Source: Gemmatimonadales bacterium
Lineage (GTDB): Bacteria; Gemmatimonadota; Gemmatimonadetes; Gemmatimonadales; GWC2-71-9
Length of the DNA: 6,150 nucleotides
Direction: 5' to 3'
Assembly (NCBI GenBank): GCA_013813675.1
Contig: JACCRH010000380.1
Span: forward strand, 1-6,150
The stretch's first letter is position 1, and the number at the start of each line of letters is the position of its first letter. Made by a program: the position numbers and the translations under genes. This document shows positions 1 through 6,150 of the stretch, one piece after another. The notes beneath the pieces are model-generated. The model was not told the origin of the DNA. It was given only the letters and a program-made list of their open reading frames with translations, and ran no database searches.

Positions 1-455
1 CCGAGGCACCAGGCCGAGAGAACCAGGAGGCCCGCGCCGGGAAAGAGGATCCGCACCAGCTTTGCGGTAGCGTCCCGTTTCTCCCCTTCGAAGCCTGGCG
101 CGATGAGATCGATGAGCCAGGGCGCGAGCAGCACACCCGCCAGGACCAGCACCGACACGATGAGAGCCAGCAGCGCCGCTACCGCGGACGCCACGGCGGC
201 GGCGTCACGCTCGCGGTCGCCGGCCCGGAGACTGGCGTATACCGGAATGAACGAGGCGGAGAGAACACCCTCTCCGAAAAGGTTCTGCAGGAAGTTGGGA
301 ATGCGGAACGCGGCGTTGAAGGCGTCGGCCGCGTCGGAGGTGCCGAAGTAGTGGGCGAAGACTCGATTGCGGACCAGGCCGATGATCCGGCTGAGCAGGA
401 TCCCCGCCGCGACCCTCAGCGCCGGACGGGGGGTTCCGCGCTCGGCGGCGGTCAG
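1..455 (-). CDS. murJ: MurJ (MviN) lipid II flippase, N-terminal part
   Basis: MurJ moves lipid-linked peptidoglycan precursor (lipid II) across the inner membrane. The 151 visible residues are the N-terminus of this multi-pass MOP-superfamily protein; the rest lies beyond base 1. Family signatures from my translation, counted from the CTG at 455-453, are SRIIGLVRNR (22-31), the FGTSDAADAF segment (37-46), IPNFLQNLFGEG (52-63) and SASFIPVYA just after, followed by a hydrophobic helix rich in Ala, Leu and Val, then LAPWLIDLIAPGF. Residues matching E. coli Arg18, Arg24 and Asp39 are present; Gln-Asn replaces E. coli Arg52-Arg53. The start is a problem: between the in-frame stop at 599-597 and the SRIIGL motif there is no ATG, GTG or TTG. 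I use CTG at 455 because it overlaps the upstream stop as CTGA and places the Ser-Arg motif near the usual distance from the N-terminus. No Shine-Dalgarno sequence is visible. The family is certain; the exact start is not. Confidence 0.9.
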   Translation of the reverse strand, partial: MTAAERGTPRPALRVAAGILLSRIIGLVRNRVFAHYFGTSDAADAFNAAFRIPNFLQNLFGEGVLSASFIPVYASLRAGDRERDAAAVASAVAALLALIVSVLVLAGVLLAPWLIDLIAPGFEGEKRDATAKLVRILFPGAGLLVLSAWCL

Positions 456-730
456 GCGGGTGGCCGTGGAAGCGTCGAGCGGGTCGAAGGGTCGGCCAGC
501 AGGCGCTGCAGGAACGCGGTTTCGTCCTGGAGCGCCTGGACGTTGCGGTTGAGGTCGTCCACCTCGGCCTCGAGCAGGTCCACCTTCTTGGCCAGGTCAG
601 CGAGGCCGGGCGGCACCTCGCGCGGGCCCTCCAGACGGCGGGCGAGGGCGCGGCCGATGGGCGAATCGACGACGATGCCCATGATGGGAATCAGCAGCGC
701 GACGAGCAGGATGAGCGCGATCACCGACAT
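452..730 (-). CDS. Small membrane-anchored coiled-coil protein, function unknown
   Basis: This 92-residue protein starts with an ATG 9 bases after the bshC stop. Residues 3-21 form one strongly hydrophobic helix that should anchor it in the inner membrane. A short basic stretch follows (RALARR, 27-32). Residues 43-78 show an almost perfect heptad pattern, with Leu or Val at 43, 46, 50, 53, 57, 60, 64, 67, 74 and 78 and Thr at 71, so a dimeric or oligomeric coiled coil is very likely. The tail (81-92) is proline-rich and probably flexible. The layout of one N-terminal helix plus a coiled coil resembles PspB of the phage-shock system and the FtsB/FtsL divisome proteins, but I see no sequence motif that assigns it to any of them. 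Its GC-biased codon use and tight fit between bshC and murJ argue that it is a real gene. Proximity to murJ hints at an envelope role; this is inference. Confidence 0.75.
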   Translation of the reverse strand: MSVIALILLVALLIPIMGIVVDSPIGRALARRLEGPREVPPGLADLAKKVDLLEAEVDDLNRNVQALQDETAFLQRLLADPSTRSTLPRPPA

Positions 731-739
731 GGGTCGAGT

Positions 740-2269
740 CTAAGACCGGGCCGCCGCCCCTTCAAGGGCACCGGCGTACCATGTTTCGATGGCGTCAGCC
801 AGATCGGTGATGAGCGCCGGCCCGTAGCGGGCGAGGAAGGGCGCCACCGTCAGGACCCGCTCCTGGGGCTTGCCGCCGGGGAACACCGCGGCTCTCGCCT
901 TAGCGATCTGGTTCAGCTCGGTCTCCTGCCGGCGCTTGAGATGGTGGACCAGCTTCTTCTCCACCTCCTGCGTCCCGGAGAGCGCCTGGTGTCGCGCGCT
1001 CTGCACCGGCCGGACCAGCGTCGGGTCGACCTCGGCCGCGCTGCGCTCCAGCGCCTCGTATCCCGACTCCACCGCCGAGCGGATGGACTCCAGCGCGGCC
1101 AGCGCGTCGGGCGGCAGCTGAGAGCGGACCAGCCTGGACTCGAGCGTACCCGGCGGCGCGAGCAGCTCCTGCAGATCGATCCCGAACTTGTCCAGGATCC
1201 GGTCCACCCTCGGCTCCACCAGCACCCCGGACCACCGCGGCAGCGGGCGCTGCGGCTCCACGCCCAGGCGCCGAGAGATGGGCGGTGTCAGCGCCAGGTA
1301 GCGAAGCTCCGCCGGCCCTCCCAGATAGGCCACCGTGGGCAGGAGCGCGCTCTCGATCACCGGGCGGAGCAGCACGTTGGGCGAAAGCCTGGTGGGCTCG
1401 GTCTCGGCGATGCGCCGCAGAGCCGCCAGGTCGTAGCGCTCCTTGCCCCGCCGGGTCACGAAGGCCCCGTCGGCGGCGACCAGGCGGTCCCGGCCTTGGC
1501 GGCCCTCCAGCATCACGAGGGCGGCTCCGTCTCCCAAGACGACACCAGATGTCCTGGCGGCGTCTCCCAGGGCCTCCACCTGGCGCTCGAGGTCGTCATC
1601 GATCTGGCCCGCCAGCTCCAACGCGCGGAGGATGAGGGGCGCGCCCGCGGCCTTGACCGTCGGATGGCTGCTGTCGAAGCACACCACCCCTGCCGGCGCG
1701 AGCAGCTCGGCCATGGCGCCCCCGAAGGCGGCGGCCACGGTGGCTTCGGGGCGGTACTGGCGGGCCAGCCACGCCAGCGTCTCCTCCCGGAATTCGGAGG
1801 CCGGGAGGGTGGCCTCGAGCGCCTGCAGCGCCTCGGCCACGGTTTCCCCCAGCGGCTGGCGATACATGGGGGTGAGAGGGGCGTCGGCCGGCCGCGGCGG
1901 CAGCTTGAAGGTGGCGAGCGTACCCTCTGCGGTGAGCCACGACGCCTCACTGGCTTCGGCGAAGTCGTGGTCATCGCCGGCGATCCAGAAGATCGGCACC
2001 ACCGTTCGTCCCCACCGCCGCTCCAGCACCCGCGCGAGGGCCGCGGTGGAAAGCGCCTTGTGCACCGTGTAGAGCGGTCCGGTGAACAGTCCCGGCTGCT
2101 GGCCGCTGGTGACGGCGAGCGCGCCGGGCTCCCGCAGTCGCGCCAGCGCCGCGTCGCGCGCGGCCGATGGCAGGAACGCGGGCTCGAGCGCGGAGTCGAA
2201 GCCGACGCCGCGAACCGGGGGCTCGGTGAGGGGAGCGTCGAGCGGAGTGGCGGCGAACCGGAAAGTCAT
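740..2269 (-). CDS. bshC: BshC, putative cysteine-adding enzyme of bacillithiol biosynthesis
   Basis: BshC is thought to catalyse the last step of bacillithiol synthesis, joining cysteine to glucosaminyl-malate made by BshA and BshB. Bacillithiol is a cytosolic low-molecular-weight thiol used for redox buffering and detoxification. The predicted protein has 509 residues, slightly shorter than the B. subtilis enzyme (about 540). Family signatures are clear: TSGQQPGLFTGPLYTVHKAL (54-73, nucleotide-binding-like Rossmann region), FWIAGDDHDFAE (94-105), a central LSPNVLLRPVIES stretch (295-307) followed by YLGGPAELRYL (315-325), and a helical C-terminal region with KKLVHHLKRRQETEL (438-452) ending in PQERVLTVAPFLARYGP (468-484). 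The ATG at 2269 was chosen because it overlaps the stop of the upstream methyltransferase as ATGA and precedes the conserved region by a normal distance. The frame stays open to about 2860, but that stretch lies inside the methyltransferase and shows no BshC similarity. bshA and bshB are not in the window. Confidence 0.95.
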   Translation of the reverse strand: MTFRFAATPLDAPLTEPPVRGVGFDSALEPAFLPSAARDAALARLREPGALAVTSGQQPGLFTGPLYTVHKALSTAALARVLERRWGRTVVPIFWIAGDDHDFAEASEASWLTAEGTLATFKLPPRPADAPLTPMYRQPLGETVAEALQALEATLPASEFREETLAWLARQYRPEATVAAAFGGAMAELLAPAGVVCFDSSHPTVKAAGAPLILRALELAGQIDDDLERQVEALGDAARTSGVVLGDGAALVMLEGRQGRDRLVAADGAFVTRRGKERYDLAALRRIAETEPTRLSPNVLLRPVIESALLPTVAYLGGPAELRYLALTPPISRRLGVEPQRPLPRWSGVLVEPRVDRILDKFGIDLQELLAPPGTLESRLVRSQLPPDALAALESIRSAVESGYEALERSAAEVDPTLVRPVQSARHQALSGTQEVEKKLVHHLKRRQETELNQIAKARAAVFPGGKPQERVLTVAPFLARYGPALITDLADAIETWYAGALEGAAARS

Positions 2270-2982
2270 GCGACCGAGCCCGCCATGATCGTCCGGGGCG
2301 ACCCGGCGCGGAGGGGTCCGGCGTCGTAGTCGCCGAAGCGATGGCGCACCTCGACGCCTGCCTCGCCCAGCAGGTCGGCGATCTCTTCGGACTCGAAGAG
2401 CCGGACCCGTTCGACGAACCTGCGGCCGCCCGGCGTCACGATGGTCTTGCAGACGTAGTGGCCGTCGGGCGACACCGACCGGCGCACGTCCACCTCGCCC
2501 CCGAGCACCGCCACGGTCTCCCGCGGCACCAGCCGGGCACGCACTTCGGCGGCGTTGAGGAAATCGATCACGAACCATCCGCCGGGACGAAGCGTGGCGG
2601 CCATCTCGGCCAGGGCGCCGGCATGCTCCTCGTCGCGCTCGAAGTAGCCGAAGCTGGTGAACAGACTCACCGTGAGGTCCATGCTGCCGGGCCGGATCGG
2701 GAGGCGGCGCATGTCGGCCCGCACCAGCGGCGCGTCGGTCACCCCCCCGGCGATGCGAAGCAGGGTGAGAGACAGATCCACGCCGTAGCAGCGCGCTCCA
2801 GCCGAGCGGAACGCGCGGGCGTGCCGGCCGGCCCCGCATCCCACGTCGAGCACGCGCCATCCCGGCTGCAGCCCGGTCGCGCGGGTGACCAGCCGGACGG
2901 CCCGGTCCGCTTCGGCCTCGTCGCGGTGGGGGTAGAGCTGGAGATATTCCTCACCGAACCATTCCTCGAACCATTCGGGCAT
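2266..2982 (-). CDS. Class I SAM-dependent methyltransferase, substrate unknown
   Basis: A 238-residue cytosolic Rossmann-fold methyltransferase. SAM-binding motif I is VLDVGCGAG (44-52), followed by GVDLS (67-71) with the acidic residue expected to hold the SAM ribose, an LVRADMRRLPI segment (86-96) next to the adenine site, DLTVSLFTSFGYF (102-114), and LRPGGWFVIDFLN (131-143). The N-terminal lid is rich in aromatic and acidic residues (EWFEEWFGEEYLQLYPHR, 3-20). The C-terminal half (about 145-225) looks like an antiparallel beta substrate domain. The gene starts 6 bases after rlmH, and its TGA overlaps the bshC ATG by 4 bases, so the two are probably translationally coupled. That coupling makes a thiol-related substrate possible, for example N-methylation of bacillithiol as known in Chlorobaculum tepidum. 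This is inference from position; the sequence alone does not show the substrate. A run of seven G (sense strand) lies in codons 79-81 and the frame is intact through it. Confidence 0.9.
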   Translation of the reverse strand: MPEWFEEWFGEEYLQLYPHRDEAEADRAVRLVTRATGLQPGWRVLDVGCGAGRHARAFRSAGARCYGVDLSLTLLRIAGGVTDAPLVRADMRRLPIRPGSMDLTVSLFTSFGYFERDEEHAGALAEMAATLRPGGWFVIDFLNAAEVRARLVPRETVAVLGGEVDVRRSVSPDGHYVCKTIVTPGGRRFVERVRLFESEEIADLLGEAGVEVRHRFGDYDAGPLRAGSPRTIMAGSVA

Positions 2983-2988
2983 CGGATT

Positions 2989-3456
2989 TCAGCATCGTCC
3001 TTTGTGATAGGGCTCGCCACGAATGATGGTGAATGCCCGGTAGAGCTGTTCGGCGACGACGACCCGCGCCAGCTCGTGCGGGAGGGTGAGTGGGCCCAAG
3101 CTCCACCGTTCCGCCGCGGTGGCGAGGAGGCCGAGGGCGAGGCCGCGAGACCCGCCGATGACCAGGGCGACTGGACGCGCATTCAACCTCCAACCCTCCA
3201 CCCGTCCGGCCAGTTCCTCGCTGGTCCAGGCCGAGCCATCCCGAGCCAGGGCCACCAGCACGGCCCGCGGGGGTGCAAGCGCGAGCAGGCGGCCGGCCTC
3301 CTCTTCCCGCTGTGCCTCCGCGGTGGGGGCCCGACTCGCTTCCCGGGCCTCCGCTTCCCTCACCTTGGCGTATCGGCCCAGCCGGCGGAGGTAGTCGTCG
3401 CAGGCCTCGCGGTAGGATGAGCGCAGCCGCCCGACCGCGAGCAGGACCAGCTCCAT
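2989..3456 (-). CDS. rlmH: RlmH, 23S rRNA pseudouridine-1915 N3-methyltransferase
   Basis: RlmH (YbeA/SPOUT family) is a homodimeric enzyme that methylates N3 of pseudouridine 1915 in helix 69 of 23S rRNA, acting on assembled 70S ribosomes with SAM. The 155-residue length matches the E. coli protein. SPOUT knot signatures are present: LVIGGSRG (98-105, SAM-binding loop), SLGPLTLPHELARVVVAEQL (119-138), then YRAFTI (139-144) and the C-terminal PYHKG (149-153), close to the PYH ending of E. coli RlmH that contributes to the active site. The N-terminus MELVLLAVGRL also fits the family, which supports the ATG at 3456. Only 3 bases separate this start from the gdh stop, and the next gene follows after 6 bases, so it is read as part of a polycistronic message. 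The last three residues (GRC) extend slightly past the usual end. Confidence 0.97.
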   Translation of the reverse strand: MELVLLAVGRLRSSYREACDDYLRRLGRYAKVREAEAREASRAPTAEAQREEEAGRLLALAPPRAVLVALARDGSAWTSEELAGRVEGWRLNARPVALVIGGSRGLALGLLATAAERWSLGPLTLPHELARVVVAEQLYRAFTIIRGEPYHKGRC

Positions 3457-3459
3457 GGT

Positions 3460-4767
<1,308 letters not shown>

Positions 4768-4786
4768 AGAAGAGATGTCCGGGTTG

Positions 4787-4815
4787 GTGTTACAGCCGTT
4801 CCACAGGCGTGACAA
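4787..4815 (-). promoter_or_regulatory. Possible sigma70-like promoter for gdh
   Basis: On the minus strand, TTGTCA (4815-4810, five of six matches to TTGACA) is followed after exactly 17 bases by TAACAC (4792-4787, three of six matches to TATAAT). It overlaps the last codons and stop of lpxK and would start transcription near 4780, giving a leader of about 13 bases to ATG 4767 or about 70 bases to ATG 4710. The -10 match is poor, and promoters of this lineage may differ from the E. coli consensus, so this is only a candidate. Confidence 0.25.
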
Positions 4816-5830
4816 CGGCGTCCAGCGCGGAGCTGATCCGTGGGCCGCCTTCCTCCCACTCCAGGTCGAGTACGGCCACCAGCGGCTCGGGCACCGCGTG
4901 GGGCCACCGGTCGCGGAGCTTGACCGCGTCCTTCTGGGTGATCACCACGTGATCGGCCCGGCGGGCGGCGTGGGCCAGCCAGGCCACATCCTCATCCCGG
5001 TAGTGGTGATGGTCTTTCCAGGTGGCCACCTGCACCGCGGCCCCGGTGCGCTTGACCTGGGCCACGAACGCATCGGGATCGGCGATTCCCGAGGCGGCTA
5101 CCACCCGCTTCCCGGCGAGGGTGGCGGCCGGGGCACGGGTCCCGCTCACCAGCCCTTCCAGCGACTTGAGGCCTAGATGGGCGATGGCGACGGGGCCCGG
5201 AATCCGCCGCTGGATCTCGAGGGCGAGCGCCTGGGCGGCCTCGGGATCGGCCCGCTTGCGGGTGACGATAACCGCGTCGGCCCGCTCCAGCGCCCCCCAG
5301 CTCTCCCGCCAGGGCCCGGCGGGCAGCGGCCACCGCACCGCGCGGGTGGTCTCGGCGCTCATCACCAGGACATTCAGATCGCGGCGGACGTCGAGCCGCT
5401 GGTAGGCATCGTCGAGCACCAGCACCTGCGCGCCGTTGGCCAGCGCCCGCTCGGCCCCGGCGGCGCGGTCGGCGTCGGCGATCACCACCGCGCGCGGCAC
5501 GGCGTGCTGATGGACCAGCGTCTCGTCTCCACCGTAGCCCCGCAGCAATACCCCTGGAACAAGACCGCCCGCGACATAGTGGCGGGCGATCCAGATCGCG
5601 ACCGGAGTCTTCCCCGACCCACCGACCGTGAGATTGCCGACAGCGACCGCCGGCAACGGAAGATCGTGCACCGACAGCCACCCGCGCCGGTAGGCGAGAC
5701 CTCGTACCGCCATCGCGCCTCGCCAGAGACCCGAGGCCGGCAGCAGCGCGAGGCGGGCGAGCCGGGCGTCGGGGCGGCCGCTGGTCCAAAGCCAGCGCAT
5801 CACCCGGTGGGAGTCGCCCCGCCGTGTCAC
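4790..5830 (-). CDS. lpxK: LpxK, tetraacyldisaccharide 4'-kinase (lipid A synthesis)
   Basis: LpxK phosphorylates the 4' position of tetraacyldisaccharide-1-phosphate with ATP to make lipid IVA, on the cytoplasmic face of the inner membrane. From GTG 5830 the protein has 346 residues (E. coli 328). Seen in order: an N-terminal hydrophobic/amphipathic helix with [17 protein letters not shown], the P-loop [12 protein letters not shown] (65-76, Lys 74), LLRGYGGDE (95-103), whose Asp probably corresponds to the catalytic Asp of the Aquifex enzyme, LDDAYQ (139-144), LPAGPWRE (169-176), SGIADPDAF (247-255), KDHHHY (272-277) with the likely catalytic His, and ITQKDAVKL (298-306). The start was chosen because GTG 5830 overlaps the upstream stop as GTGA and has GGAGG 7 bases before it. 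An ATG at 5800 (336 residues) aligns at least as well with the E. coli N-terminus but lacks a ribosome site. Presence of lpxK implies an outer membrane with lipid A. Confidence 0.95.
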   Translation of the reverse strand: MTRRGDSHRVMRWLWTSGRPDARLARLALLPASGLWRGAMAVRGLAYRRGWLSVHDLPLPAVAVGNLTVGGSGKTPVAIWIARHYVAGGLVPGVLLRGYGGDETLVHQHAVPRAVVIADADRAAGAERALANGAQVLVLDDAYQRLDVRRDLNVLVMSAETTRAVRWPLPAGPWRESWGALERADAVIVTRKRADPEAAQALALEIQRRIPGPVAIAHLGLKSLEGLVSGTRAPAATLAGKRVVAASGIADPDAFVAQVKRTGAAVQVATWKDHHHYRDEDVAWLAHAARRADHVVITQKDAVKLRDRWPHAVPEPLVAVLDLEWEEGGPRISSALDAVVTPVERL

Positions 5831-6150
5831 TCGCCCGCCTCCGTGATCTCCGCCAGCCTCACACCGGCCTCCGTCAGCCCCGTCGCCAGGGCCGCGTCGC
5901 CCGGCTGCACCTCGAACGGCCGTCCGTAGCTGACGGTGATCCGGGCGGCGGGCTTGGGAATGAGAAATCGGTCCCACGAATCTAACCGCCAGGCCCGGTC
6001 GGTCCGGGCGTGGATCGGCACGATCACCGCACCGCCCCGCTGCGCCGCCGCCACCACCCCCGGCTTGAGCTCACGGCGCGGTCCCCGCGGCCCATCGGGC
6101 GTGAACGCCACGGCGTGGCCCGCCCGCAGCTCCCGCACCGCGCCGAGGAG
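5827..6150 (-). CDS. Lysophospholipid acyltransferase family (DUF374), C-terminal part
   Basis: The frame is open to the window edge, so the start and the HxxxxD-type acyltransferase motif region lie outside. The 107 visible residues contain the family signature AFTPDGPRGPRRELKPGVV (15-33 of the fragment), then AAAQRGGAVIVPI (34-46), in the style of DUF374 proteins, where this block follows the catalytic region and shapes the substrate pocket. Later WDRFLIPKP and ITVSYGRPFEV complete the usual C-terminal pattern. Members are membrane-associated acyltransferases that use acyl-ACP or acyl-CoA; the exact acceptor is not established for most of them. The TGA overlaps the lpxK GTG by 4 bases, so a role in lipid A or outer-membrane lipid assembly is reasonable but inferred. 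DUF374 genes are sometimes found near waaA and lpxK; whether waaA is upstream cannot be seen. An LpxL-type late acyltransferase is less likely from the TPDGPRGPRR motif. Confidence 0.87.
   Translation of the reverse strand, partial: LLGAVRELRAGHAVAFTPDGPRGPRRELKPGVVAAAQRGGAVIVPIHARTDRAWRLDSWDRFLIPKPAARITVSYGRPFEVQPGDAALATGLTEAGVRLAEITEAGE
5838..5842 (-). promoter_or_regulatory. Shine-Dalgarno GGAGG deciding the lpxK start
   Basis: GGAGG on the minus strand lies 7 bases before GTG 5830 and inside the last codons of the upstream acyltransferase. It is the clearest ribosome binding site I found in the window, and it favours the GTGA-coupled start over ATG 5800. Confidence 0.6.

Noticed and set aside
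351..743. Plus-strand open frame opposite the small membrane protein and the murJ start
   Set aside because: Ser/Arg/Gly-rich shadow with no ribosome site; the minus strand carries recognisable membrane and coiled-coil features there.
941..2329. Long plus-strand open frame of 462 residues antisense to bshC
   Set aside because: It is rich in Arg, Gly, Gln and His as expected for a GC-rich shadow frame, has no recognisable motif, and lies opposite a clearly conserved gene.
2742..2748. Run of seven C (G on the sense strand) in the methyltransferase as a programmed frameshift site
   Set aside because: A -1 slip here would enter the open frame that continues into bshC and give a truncated methyltransferase fused to shadow sequence plus BshC. 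The methyltransferase frame is intact, no stimulatory structure was evident, and the long open frame is expected by chance at this GC content.
2270..2860. N-terminal extension of bshC reaching to 2860 (a 706-residue open frame)
   Set aside because: The extra 197 residues are Arg/Ala/Gly-rich and lie in a different frame inside the intact methyltransferase gene; BshC homology starts only near ATG 2269, which overlaps the methyltransferase stop as ATGA.

Overview
The window is uniformly GC-rich. All eight genes I can support lie on the minus strand, so transcription runs from right to left. Lipid A biosynthesis (lpxK) together with bacillithiol biosynthesis (bshC) points to a Gram-negative bacterium outside Proteobacteria. 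Gemmatimonadota fits best, although this is inferred from gene content and composition and no marker gene here settles it.

Layout in transcription order: 3' part of a DUF374-type lysophospholipid acyltransferase (6150-5827, start outside the window); lpxK, tetraacyldisaccharide 4'-kinase (5830-4790); a Glu/Leu/Phe/Val-type glutamate dehydrogenase (4767-3460); rlmH, 23S rRNA pseudouridine methyltransferase (3456-2989); a class I SAM-dependent methyltransferase of unknown substrate (2982-2266); bshC, the putative cysteine-adding enzyme of bacillithiol synthesis (2269-740); a 92-residue protein with one membrane helix and a long coiled coil (730-452); and the 5' part of murJ, the lipid II flippase (455-1, continuing beyond the window). 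Gaps between genes are 3 to 22 bases. Three junctions are 4-base start/stop overlaps: GTGA, ATGA and, if the proposed murJ start is right, CTGA. No stretch of 300 bases lacks a gene. I saw no tRNA, rRNA, mobile element, CRISPR array, long repeat or convincing terminator.

Three genes serve the envelope (acyltransferase and lpxK for lipid A and lipids, murJ for peptidoglycan). The central block covers nitrogen metabolism (gdh), ribosome maturation (rlmH) and thiol redox chemistry (methyltransferase and bshC). A weak promoter-like site before gdh could split the run into two transcripts. The points most worth a second look are the methyltransferase translationally coupled to bshC, a candidate N-methyl-bacillithiol synthase by context only; the murJ frame, which has no ATG, GTG or TTG start; and the small PspB-shaped membrane protein between bshC and murJ.
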